A stretch of DNA of 12,245 nt from NCBI GenBank assembly GCA_030446945.1, contig JAUJMI010000061.1, positions 1 to 12,245 on the forward strand, in the 5' to 3' direction. The notes under the pieces were generated by a model that did no database searches, was not told the origin of the DNA, and saw nothing but the letters and a program-made list of their open reading frames with translations. Numbering within the stretch: position 1 is the first letter of the stretch; every line of letters starts with the position of its first letter. Shown piece after piece: positions 1 to 6,136 of this stretch. The position numbers and the translations under genes were made by a program. Source of the stretch: Longimicrobium sp. (lineage in GTDB: Bacteria > Gemmatimonadota > Gemmatimonadetes > Longimicrobiales > Longimicrobiaceae).

Positions 1-64
1 ACGCGGAGCCGTTCTGCGCCAGCGCGTGGATGCGGCGCGCCCATCGAAGCCAGTCGGGATCCAT
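1..64 (-). CDS. NUDIX hydrolase, N-terminal fragment cut by window edge
   Basis: Reading leftwards from an ATG at 64-62, the sequence encodes 21 residues beginning MDPDWLRWARRIHALAQNG and then leaves the window. This tryptophan- and arginine-rich start, with the pattern W-x-R-W-x-x-x-I-x-A-L-A-Q-x-G, is what I know from the N-terminal extension of a group of NUDIX hydrolases (the nucleoside-diphosphate hydrolase N-terminal domain placed before the NUDIX fold). These enzymes cleave nucleoside diphosphates linked to another moiety, such as ADP-ribose. The NUDIX box itself would lie outside the window, so the family call rests on this short N-terminus only. No Shine-Dalgarno is visible; the bases before the start belong to a heptad repeat array. 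The gene diverges from the EF-G-like gene. Confidence 0.65.
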   Translation of the reverse strand, partial: MDPDWLRWARRIHALAQNGSA

Positions 65-75
65 GAACTGCAGAG

Positions 76-103
76 ATTAGGGATTAGGGATTGGGGATTA
101 GGA
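76..103 (+). repeat. G-rich heptad array, (ATTAGGG)-type x4
   Basis: Four tandem 7-base units lie end to end: ATTAGGG (76-82), ATTAGGG (83-89), ATTGGGG (90-96) and ATTAGGA (97-103). They give G-tracts of 3, 3, 4 and 2 on the plus strand. The array sits 12 bases upstream of the NUDIX start codon. It faces a second heptad array of opposite strand polarity at 146-173. Confidence 0.9.
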
Positions 104-111
104 AAGGCAAC

Positions 112-140
112 TTAGCAGTCCGGCGCCGACTTCTCATAAT
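112..140 (+). promoter_or_regulatory. Candidate sigma70-type promoter for the EF-G-like gene
   Basis: TTAGCA at 112-117 matches 4 of 6 of the -35 consensus. It is separated by exactly 17 bases from CATAAT at 135-140, which matches 5 of 6 of the -10 consensus. This is an AT-rich patch in an otherwise very GC-rich sequence and lies between two heptad arrays. Transcription would start near 147, at the first bases of the C-rich array, giving a leader of about 190 bases before the start codon at 341. It was recognised by eye; no transcript data are available. Confidence 0.5.
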
Positions 141-145
141 TTCCA

Positions 146-173
146 CCCCATTCCCCATTCCCCATTCCCCATC
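146..173 (-). repeat. C-rich heptad array, (CCCCATT) x4; G-rich on minus strand
   Basis: Units CCCCATT at 146-152, 153-159 and 160-166 are followed by CCCCATC at 167-173. On the minus strand this is four GGGG tracts separated by 3-base AAT loops. That is the textbook composition for an intramolecular parallel G-quadruplex, with an i-motif possible on the plus strand. It lies in the divergent intergenic region, right where the predicted plus-strand transcript begins. Confidence 0.9.
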
Positions 174-293
174 CCTTGTCCCCCCATCCCGCCGTATGCT
201 TTTTGCATCTCCGCCCTCCCGGTTGCCGGAAGCGCGTACGTGCGGAAAGCCGTGCCGTGCCCATCCACCCGCGCCACACGCACTTCCCCTCCG

Positions 294-335
294 CCCGGCG
301 TCCCGCGCCGGGTTCCCTCCACCCCTGCCCGGAGG
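294..335 (+). promoter_or_regulatory. Two leader hairpins, second one pairing with the Shine-Dalgarno
   Basis: A perfect 7-base-pair hairpin is formed by CCCGGCG (294-300) and CGCCGGG (306-312) with a 5-base loop. Directly after it, CCTCC (316-320) is fully complementary to the Shine-Dalgarno GGAGG (331-335) across a 10-base loop. The second pairing would hide the ribosome-binding site of the EF-G-like gene. Pairing by chance is fairly easy in GC-rich DNA, so the regulatory role is inference. Confidence 0.35.
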
Positions 336-340
336 TGCGT

Positions 341-2449
341 ATGGCGTCAGCCCCCTCATTCACAACGGACCGCATCCGCAACGTCGTGGTGGTCGGCCAC
401 GGCGGCGCGGGTAAGACGACGTTGATCGATGCCTGCTGCCACGCATCCGGCGCCACCCGCCGCCACGGCTCCGCCGCCGACGGCACCGCGCTCACCATGT
501 TCACCCCCGAAGAGATCGCGCACGGCTGCTCCATGAACACGTCGGTGGCCCACGGCACCTGGCTGGACGCCAAGGTCAACTTCATCGACACCCCCGGCTA
601 CCTGGACTTCCTGGGCGAGGCGCGCGCCGGCGTGCGCGTGGCCGACGGCGCCCTCGTCGTCCTCTCCGCCCCCGGCGGCGTGGAGGTCGGCACCGAGCGC
701 GCGTGGGAGATGATCGCTCAACGCGAGCTCCCCGCCATCCTCTTCGTGTCGATGATGGACCGCCCCAACGCGGACTTCGAGCGGGTGTACCAGGATGTGC
801 GCGAGCACCTGACGCCCAAGGCGATCCCCGTGGAGGTCCCCATCGGCAGCGGCGACCAGTTCCGCGGTATCGTGAACCTCTTCTCGGACCGCGCGCACTT
901 CTACACGCCGGGGACGCGGACGGGCGAGTACCAGGAGGGCGACATCCCCGCCGAGCTGCAGGCCACGGTCGACCGCTACTACGCCGAGCTGATCGAGACC
1001 ATCGCCGCCACCGACGACACGCTGCTGGAGCACTACCTGGAGGGCGACACCATCACCCGCGACGAGGCGATCCACGCCCTCAAGCAGGCCATGCTGCGCG
1101 GCGAGCTGTACCCCCTCTTCTGCGGCGCGCCCACGCTTACGTACGGCATCCGCGCGCTCCTCACCAAGGTGGTGGAGCTCCTCCCCTCGCCGCAGGAGCG
1201 CCCGGCCGAGATCGCGGAGGGGCGCGGCGGGACGACGGTCGAGCTGCGCGGCCTCAACTCGGACCCCTTCTGCGCCCTCGTCTTCAAGACGACCAGCGAG
1301 CCGCACGTGGGCGAGCTCTCCTTCTTCCGCGTCTTCGGCGGCTCGGTGAGGAACGGCGACGAGGTGGGGAACGCCACGCGCGACAAGGCCGAGAAGCTGT
1401 CGCACCTTTCCGTGCCGCAGGGGCGCGACCGGCTGGAGGTGGACGAGCTGCGCGCCGGCGACATCGGAGTGGTGGGCAAGCTGCGCGACACGCACACCAA
1501 CGATACCCTCTCTGCCCCCGCGCATCCGCTGATCCTGGAAGGGGTTCGCTTCCCGGAGCCGGACATCGCCGTGGCCGTGGAGAGCGCCACCCGCGGCGAC
1601 GAGGACAAGCTCTCCGTCGGCCTGCACAAGCTGCACGAGGAAGACCCCTGCTTCTCCGCCGAGTACAACCCGGAGCTGGGGCAGACCATCGCCCGCGGCC
1701 TGGGCGAGCTCCACCTGGAGGTGCAGCTGGAGCGGCTCAAGCGCAAGACGGGAGTCAGCGTCGCGGTGCGCGCGCCGCGCATTCCCTACCGCGAGACGAT
1801 CCGGGCGGTCTCCGAGGGCCACGGGCGGCACAAGAAGCAGACGGGCGGGCGCGGCCAGTTCGGCGACGCGCACGTGCGCATCAAGCCCCTCAACCGCGGC
1901 GGCGGCTACCGCTTCACCGACGCGGTCGTGGGCGGCGTCATCCCGGGCAAGTACATCCCCGCGGTGGACAAGGGCGTCCAGGAGGCGGCCGTGCGCGGCG
2001 TCATCGCCGGCTTCCCGGTGGTCGACTTCGAGGCCGAGGTCTTCTTCGGCAGCTACCACACGGTCGATTCGTCGGAGGCGGCGTTCAAGGTGGCGGGCTC
2101 CCTCGCCTTCCGCGCCGCCGCCGAGCACGCCGAGCCGGTGATCCTGGAGCCGGTGCTGGCGGTGGAGGTCATCACCCCCGACGAGTTCCTGGGCGACGTC
2201 ATCGGCGACCTGAACCAGCGCCGCGGCCAGATCCTGGGGATCGAGCCGGCGGGCCGCGCCCAGCGCCTCCGCGCCCTGGTCCCGCAGGCCGAGCTGTACA
2301 AGTACTCCACCACGCTGCGCTCCCTCACGCAGGGCCGCGCCACCCACACCCGCGCGTTCCACGCCTACGAGGAAGTTCCCGCGCACGAGGTGCCCAAGCT
2401 CGTGGAGGCCACCAAGAAGGAGCGCGAGGAGCTGCTGGTCGCGCGGTAG
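341..2449 (+). CDS. Elongation factor G-like translational GTPase (EF-G2 type)
   Basis: This 702-residue protein has the full EF-G layout: a GTPase domain with P-loop GHGGAGKTT (19-27) and DTPGY (83-87), a central beta-barrel, and domains III-V including the GRHKKQTGGRGQFGD segment typical of domain IV. EF-G family members use GTP to move tRNA and mRNA on the ribosome; EF-G2 paralogues have less clear roles. The G3 motif ends in Tyr87 where housekeeping EF-G has the catalytic His. The G4 motif reads SMMD (137-140) instead of NKxD, so guanine recognition and hydrolysis may be altered. I chose ATG 341 because GGAGG lies at 331-335, five bases upstream; an open extension back to 176 adds only low-complexity sequence. 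The housekeeping fusA is expected elsewhere. The GNAT gene follows within 22 bases. Confidence 0.93.
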   Translation: MASAPSFTTDRIRNVVVVGHGGAGKTTLIDACCHASGATRRHGSAADGTALTMFTPEEIAHGCSMNTSVAHGTWLDAKVNFIDTPGYLDFLGEARAGVRVADGALVVLSAPGGVEVGTERAWEMIAQRELPAILFVSMMDRPNADFERVYQDVREHLTPKAIPVEVPIGSGDQFRGIVNLFSDRAHFYTPGTRTGEYQEGDIPAELQATVDRYYAELIETIAATDDTLLEHYLEGDTITRDEAIHALKQAMLRGELYPLFCGAPTLTYGIRALLTKVVELLPSPQERPAEIAEGRGGTTVELRGLNSDPFCALVFKTTSEPHVGELSFFRVFGGSVRNGDEVGNATRDKAEKLSHLSVPQGRDRLEVDELRAGDIGVVGKLRDTHTNDTLSAPAHPLILEGVRFPEPDIAVAVESATRGDEDKLSVGLHKLHEEDPCFSAEYNPELGQTIARGLGELHLEVQLERLKRKTGVSVAVRAPRIPYRETIRAVSEGHGRHKKQTGGRGQFGDAHVRIKPLNRGGGYRFTDAVVGGVIPGKYIPAVDKGVQEAAVRGVIAGFPVVDFEAEVFFGSYHTVDSSEAAFKVAGSLAFRAAAEHAEPVILEPVLAVEVITPDEFLGDVIGDLNQRRGQILGIEPAGRAQRLRALVPQAELYKYSTTLRSLTQGRATHTRAFHAYEEVPAHEVPKLVEATKKEREELLVAR

Positions 2450-2455
2450 CAACGT

Positions 2456-3223
2456 TTGACAGGCACTTCCGTGCGGATCGGCGTGGCCACGGTGCCGCTG
2501 GACGAGATCGCGGGCATGCGCGAGGAGTATCGCCGCGAGATGGCTTGCCAGATCGTGCACGACTCCTGGCACGCGCGCGGCTTCACGACTTCGTATCTTC
2601 TCCGGCTGGACGGGCAGGTCGCGGGGTATGGCTCCGTGGGTGGTGCGCCGCGCGACTCCAGGGATACGCTCAAGGAGTTCTACCTCCTTCCGCGGTTCCG
2701 TGGGGCGGCGCTGCCGATCCTCCGCGCGCTGATTGAGACCAGCGGCGCACGGACGGTCGAGGCGCAGACGAACGATACGCTTCTCCTGCTGATGCTCCTC
2801 GATTGCGCGGTGGCGGTGACGAGCCCGACGATCCTCTTCGCCGATGGGCTGACGACGCGGCTCGATCCACGCGGGGCCGTGTTCCGGGCCCTGACGGACG
2901 CCGAGCGCGAAGGCGCGTTCCCGCACACCCACGAGGATGTGGGCGAGTACGGGCTGGTGCGCGACGGCGAGGTCGTCGCGACGGGCGGGCTCGCGTTCCA
3001 CTACAACCCGCCGTACGCCGACCTGTACATGGAGGTCGCCGCACCCTACCAGCGAAGAGGCTTCGGAAGCTACCTTGTACAGGAGCTGAAGCGGGTGTGC
3101 CACGACCTGGGGTGCATCCCGGCGGCGCGCTGCGGCGAGGGGAATGCCGCGTCGCGGATGACGCTGCAACGGGCGGGGATGTTCCCGTGCGGGCGGATCG
3201 TACGGGGCCTCATCGCGCGCTGA
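2456..3223 (+). CDS. Tandem-domain GNAT family N-acetyltransferase
   Basis: This is a 255-residue protein from a TTG start at 2456; a GTG at 2471 with a weak AGG upstream is an equally plausible start and removes five residues. GNAT enzymes transfer an acetyl group from acetyl-CoA to an amine. The C-terminal half has the clear acetyl-CoA loop QRRGFGS (about 199-205) after the beta strand YMEVA, then an N-A-A-S-R-x-x-L-x-x-A-G-M segment typical of the GNAT end. The N-terminal half (about 35-115) looks like a second, degenerate GNAT fold: YLLRLDGQVAGYGSV, then EFYLLPRFRGAALPILRAL, in which the Q/R-x-x-G-x-G/A signature is not intact. It starts 6 to 21 bases after the EF-G-like stop, so the two genes are probably co-transcribed. 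The substrate cannot be told from the sequence. Confidence 0.85.
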   Translation: MTGTSVRIGVATVPLDEIAGMREEYRREMACQIVHDSWHARGFTTSYLLRLDGQVAGYGSVGGAPRDSRDTLKEFYLLPRFRGAALPILRALIETSGARTVEAQTNDTLLLLMLLDCAVAVTSPTILFADGLTTRLDPRGAVFRALTDAEREGAFPHTHEDVGEYGLVRDGEVVATGGLAFHYNPPYADLYMEVAAPYQRRGFGSYLVQELKRVCHDLGCIPAARCGEGNAASRMTLQRAGMFPCGRIVRGLIAR

Positions 3224-3266
3224 CTCCGCGCGTTCATCACCAGCACGCACGGGAGAACAAGGCGAG

Positions 3267-3764
3267 ATGCCCACCGTCCGACGCCTGGGGACGCAGGAGT
3301 GGCGCGCGTACCGCGACCTGCGGCTACGCGCGCTCGGCGATGCGCCGGACGCGTTCGGCACCACGTTGGAAGCCGCGCAGCGGTACTCGGATGCGCACTG
3401 GGAGGAGCGCGTGTCCGCCGGCGCCGGCTCCGAGTGGGATCTTCCGCTGGTGGCGGAGGATGGCGGGCGGCTCGTCGGAATGGTGTGGGCGACGATCGAT
3501 CCTGCGCTGCCGGAGACCGCGCACGTCATCCAGATGTGGGTCGCGCCGGAGAGCCGGGGGACCGGCTGTGGCGCGATGCTGCTCGACGCGGTGGTCGGCT
3601 GGGCCAGGGATTCGGGGGCGCACAAGGTGGTTCTGCGCGTCACCTGGGGAGATTCGCCCGCGAGGCGCCTCTATGCCCGCGCCGGCTTTGAGCCGGTCGG
3701 CGAGCCGGAGCCCATCCGCCCCGGTTCGGCCCTGCTCGCCCAGCCGGTGCGCCTGCAGCTGTAG
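3267..3764 (+). CDS. GNAT family N-acetyltransferase
   Basis: This 165-residue single-domain GNAT is close to the usual family length. The acetyl-CoA-binding motif A is visible as QMWVAPESRGTGCGAMLL (89-106) with the RGTGCG loop at 97-102. Motif B follows as ARRLYARAGFEPVG (132-145). These features place it among acetyl-CoA-dependent acyltransferases; small proteins of this sort acetylate antibiotics, polyamines, amino acids or ribosomal protein N-termini, and nothing here singles out one of those. The ATG at 3267 is supported by GGGAG at 3251-3255 and AAGG at 3259-3262. It lies 43 bases after the tandem GNAT in the same direction and probably belongs to the same transcription unit. Confidence 0.92.
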   Translation: MPTVRRLGTQEWRAYRDLRLRALGDAPDAFGTTLEAAQRYSDAHWEERVSAGAGSEWDLPLVAEDGGRLVGMVWATIDPALPETAHVIQMWVAPESRGTGCGAMLLDAVVGWARDSGAHKVVLRVTWGDSPARRLYARAGFEPVGEPEPIRPGSALLAQPVRLQL

Positions 3765-3817
3765 GCCCGCGGCGTTCGCGTGACTCGTGTTTCCTTCTTT
3801 TCGCCTGGAGGTGGCCG

Positions 3818-4363
3818 ATGGATGCGTTGCGAACGGAGTACCTGCGCGATTCCGCGGCGACGTTGCGCAAATACAAATCGCTCGCGGATCAGTCGCTCGC
3901 CCGCGTGAACGACGCGCAGTTCTTTGCGGCGCTGGACGCGGAGTCGAACAGCCTTGCCGTGGTGGTCAAGCACATGTCGGGCAACCTGCTCTCGCGCTGG
4001 ACCGACCTGCTCACCTCGGACGGCGAGAAGCCGGGGCGCGACCGGGACTCGGAGTTCGCAATCGCCGCCACCGAGAGCCGCGATTCGGTGATGGCGCGAT
4101 GGGGAGCGGGGTGGGCGTGCGCCTTCGCGTCCCTGGAGTCGCTGACGCCGGCCGACCTCGACCGCACCATCCACATCCGCGGCGAGCCGCACTCGCTCGT
4201 CCAGGCGATCAACCGTCAGCTCACGCACGCAGCGTATCATGTGGGGCAGATCGTCTTCCTCGCGAAGCACTTCCAGGCGGACAGATGGGAGTCGCTCAGC
4301 ATCCCGCGGGGGCAGTCCCAGCAGTTCAACGCCGCCATGGCCGCGCCGCCCGTGCGAGGCTGA
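3818..4363 (+). CDS. DUF1572 family, DinB-like four-helix protein
   Basis: This 181-residue all-helical protein matches what I know of the DUF1572 family within the DinB/YfiT-like superfamily. Characteristic stretches are VVVKHMSGNLLSRWTD (48-63), then DGEKPGRDRDSEF (68-80) and the C-terminal HAAYHVGQIVFLAKH (137-151). The family's presumed metal site of three histidines would be His52, His137 and His141, all present. DinB-like proteins include thiol-dependent transferases and enzymes that use bacillithiol or mycothiol, but most DUF1572 members have no known reaction. The start ATG at 3818 is preceded by GGAG at 3807-3810. It sits 53 bases after the single GNAT gene. A detoxification or thiol-transfer role is possible but not shown by the sequence. 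Confidence 0.88.
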   Translation: MDALRTEYLRDSAATLRKYKSLADQSLARVNDAQFFAALDAESNSLAVVVKHMSGNLLSRWTDLLTSDGEKPGRDRDSEFAIAATESRDSVMARWGAGWACAFASLESLTPADLDRTIHIRGEPHSLVQAINRQLTHAAYHVGQIVFLAKHFQADRWESLSIPRGQSQQFNAAMAAPPVRG

Positions 4364-4479
4364 AGCCGCGCGGTGCATGAAGGCCTCGGCGCTTCGCTGG
4401 CATGCCGCTTCCGCTAAGGAGGCGCGCTCATCGTGCCGGGGAGTCCCCGTCATCGAATCGTTCGACTGGAGGTTTCCGC

Positions 4480-4944
4480 GTGATCGCTGAGATGAAGTGG
4501 CCGCGCGCGCTCCCGCTCGTTCTCGCCGCGCTGCTCGCGGCGGGGTGCAGCGATGCGCGAAGCGAGGCGGCGGAGGAGCTGGTCCGGCTCAACGACGCCA
4601 TGCAGCGGCACTCCGCCCGGTACGGCCGCTTTCCGGACACGCTGGACGCGAGCCGCCCGGCGAGTGCCGCGAACCTGCCCTACAGGCCCGAGCGCGACGT
4701 GAGCCTGAGCCTGCAGTCGACGGGGAGCGGCTACCGGGCCGCGGCCCGCCGCAAGTCGTGGTACTGCTGGACGAGCGTCGGTCCCGACCGGAAGTCGCCG
4801 CCCGACTGCTATCCGCTGAGTGCCGGCTCGTCCGGCGTTCCCGCCACCCCCGCCCGGGCGCCGAAGACGCTCGAGCCCGTGCTTCGCCCGTCCGGTGCCG
4901 CGCCGGATTCCTCGTCCGCTCCAGCCCGTGCGGCGGCGCGGTGA
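4480..4944 (+). CDS. Small lipoprotein with a pseudopilin-like head
   Basis: The protein has 154 residues from a GTG start at 4480, chosen because GGAGG (4468-4472) lies seven bases upstream; ATG 4492 is the alternative. A short basic start and hydrophobic stretch end in the lipobox LAAGC (19-23), so Cys23 should be lipidated and the protein anchored to a membrane outside the cytoplasm. The mature part begins EELVRLNDAMQRHSARYGRFP, then a strand-rich section YRPERDVSLSLQS, GYRAAAR and KSWYCW. This order (helix, aromatic-rich turn, beta strands, then Cys96 and Cys110) resembles the soluble head of type IV pilin or pseudopilin-like proteins, but the pilin N-terminal helix is replaced by a lipoprotein signal. 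The last 45 residues are Pro/Ala/Ser-rich and look disordered. Its partner and function are unknown. Confidence 0.75.
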   Translation: MIAEMKWPRALPLVLAALLAAGCSDARSEAAEELVRLNDAMQRHSARYGRFPDTLDASRPASAANLPYRPERDVSLSLQSTGSGYRAAARRKSWYCWTSVGPDRKSPPDCYPLSAGSSGVPATPARAPKTLEPVLRPSGAAPDSSSAPARAAAR

Positions 4945-5085
4945 GCATGCACCAAGGTTTCGGCGCCGCGTTCGCCGTTCTGCTGCCTGTGGCGGGGCGC
5001 GACCGGGCGGAGTTCATCGCCACCGTATCGGCCCGGCGGGCTCGCCGCGCCTGCCCCGGCCAGCCGACACGATTCTGCCGCGACG

Positions 5086-5538
5086 ATGTCCACACCCTTT
5101 GAGAGCGCGCAGCTCAATCTGAAGCTCTTCGATCTTCGGCGGGAGCCCGTCCTGCGGGCGGCCCGCGCATGGTTCCTCAGCGAGTTCAATCCGGAGAGCT
5201 TCGCGGAGCTCGTGGCGCTGGTCAGCGGCGAGCACAACGCCTCCTTTCGCATGGTGCTCGGCTACTGGGACATGGCGGCGTCGCTGGTGGTGAGCGGCGC
5301 CATCGACGCGGAGTCGTTCGTCGCGGCGCACGGTGAGATCTTTGCCACGTTCAGCAAGGTCCACCCCTTCCTTCACGAGCTCCGCGCGGCGAGCGGCGAG
5401 GGCGAGTTCTGCAAGCATGTGGAGGCCGTGGTGCTCTCCGCCCCCGATGCGGAGGCGATCCTCGAACGCCGCCGCGCTGCGGCGCTTGCGGCGGCGCGGG
5501 CCCGCAAGGCGGCGTCGGCGCCGCCGCGGCCAGCCTGA
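5086..5538 (+). CDS. Hypothetical protein, 150 residues
   Basis: I do not recognise a named family. The protein starts MSTPFESAQLNLKLFDLRRE and appears mainly helical, with a conserved-looking core FRMVLGYWDMAASLVVSGAI (54-73), where a W-D-M-A-A-S segment lies inside a hydrophobic helix, and then a second helix GEIFATFSKVHPFLHELR (83-100). From about 122 on it turns into an Ala/Arg-rich tail, probably disordered or a basic helix. There is no signal peptide and no clear transmembrane segment, so it should be cytoplasmic. No good Shine-Dalgarno precedes ATG 5086. The next small gene begins 52 bases downstream, and the two may form a pair. Reading frame and length are sound; function is unknown. 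Confidence 0.7.
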   Translation: MSTPFESAQLNLKLFDLRREPVLRAARAWFLSEFNPESFAELVALVSGEHNASFRMVLGYWDMAASLVVSGAIDAESFVAAHGEIFATFSKVHPFLHELRAASGEGEFCKHVEAVVLSAPDAEAILERRRAAALAAARARKAASAPPRPA

Positions 5539-5590
5539 GCGCGTGAAGGAACACTCCTGTTGTGCATGCCGTTTGCGTTCGAGGGCGGGC

Positions 5591-5872
5591 ATGCCGATGA
5601 GGAACCTGCTCCGGGATGATCGTGAGTGGACGGTCTGGGACGTTCTCCCGACCTTCGACGCGCGCTTGCGCATGTCCGGCGAGGCCGCGGACCTGCTGGT
5701 GCAGGGGTGGCTCGTCTTCGAGTGCGACGTGGAGAAGCGCCGCCTGGGCCCCATCCCCGAGGGGTGGGACGCGCTCCCGGACGACGCTCTCGTGCTGCTC
5801 CTGGCGAGCGCCGTCCCCGTGCCGCGGCGCACGGGCGACGCGGCGGGGCCGTCCCCCGCGCCGTCGGGGTGA
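5591..5872 (+). CDS. Small hypothetical protein, 93 residues
   Basis: The protein begins MPMRNLLRDDREWTVWDVLP and contains the compact acidic/aromatic core VWDVLPTFDARLRMSGEAAD, then LVQGWLVFECDVEKRRLGPI and PEGWDAL. This reads as a small folded domain of alternating strands and a helix; similar short proteins of unknown function occur in soil bacteria, to my recollection, but I cannot name a family. The tail after residue 75 is Pro/Ala-rich. ATG 5591 was chosen because GAGG (5581-5584) lies six bases before it; an in-frame GTG at 5543 would add 16 residues, including three cysteines. It follows the 150-residue hypothetical gene at a distance of 52 bases. A terminator-like hairpin lies 80 bases downstream. 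Confidence 0.65.
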   Translation: MPMRNLLRDDREWTVWDVLPTFDARLRMSGEAADLLVQGWLVFECDVEKRRLGPIPEGWDALPDDALVLLLASAVPVPRRTGDAAGPSPAPSG

Positions 5873-5952
5873 AGGAGACTCCCCGACCCGCGGATCGGCT
5901 GTTCGCGTGGGACGGGGCGAGCACCGAAGTTGCTGACGTTCGCGGGCGCACA

Positions 5953-5993
5953 GGCCGCGGGGCGCATCGTCCGCTCCGCGGCCTCGTTCTTCT
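5953..5993 (+). terminator. Rho-independent terminator-like hairpin
   Basis: Arms GGCCGCGGGGCG (5953-5964) and CGCTCCGCGGCC (5972-5983) form a 12-pair stem, with one G-U pair, around a 7-base loop. They are followed by TCGTTCTTCT. It lies 80 bases after the stop of the 93-residue gene and 144 bases before the hydrolase gene, a sensible place to end the upstream transcription unit. The T-tract is interrupted, so termination may be partial. Confidence 0.55.
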
Positions 5994-6007
5994 GGAGAAG
6001 GCCCGCC

Positions 6008-6086
6008 CGGCCGGGGCCCAGCACCCGGCCGAAGCGCGGAAGCTGCATGGATCCATCCGCTCGCGCCTTGCACCGCCCGCCGGTGC
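6008..6086 (+). repeat. Further perfect inverted repeats upstream of the hydrolase
   Basis: The 264-base stretch 5873-6136 holds no convincing gene. After the terminator-like hairpin it contains an 8-pair inverted repeat, CGGCCGGG (6008-6015) with CCCGGCCG (6024-6031). A 10-base palindrome ATGGATCCAT follows near 6048-6057, then a 6-pair hairpin GCACCG (6070-6075) with CGGTGC (6081-6086). None is followed by a T-run. Confidence 0.5.
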
Positions 6087-6136
6087 GGAGGCATCATTCC
6101 GGCGGGGACGCACCACGCATACGGGAGAGGAGAGCG

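Noticed and set aside
176..340. 55-codon upstream extension of the EF-G-like reading frame from a TTG
   Set aside because: The added residues are Pro/Arg-rich and unlike any EF-G start, and a GGAGG lies just before ATG 341.
356..3643. A 1095-codon open frame on the minus strand opposite the EF-G-like gene and both GNAT genes
   Set aside because: It spans three well-supported plus-strand genes and has no recognisable motif; its long His/Arg/Ala/Leu-rich composition is what the antisense frame of GC-rich coding DNA gives.
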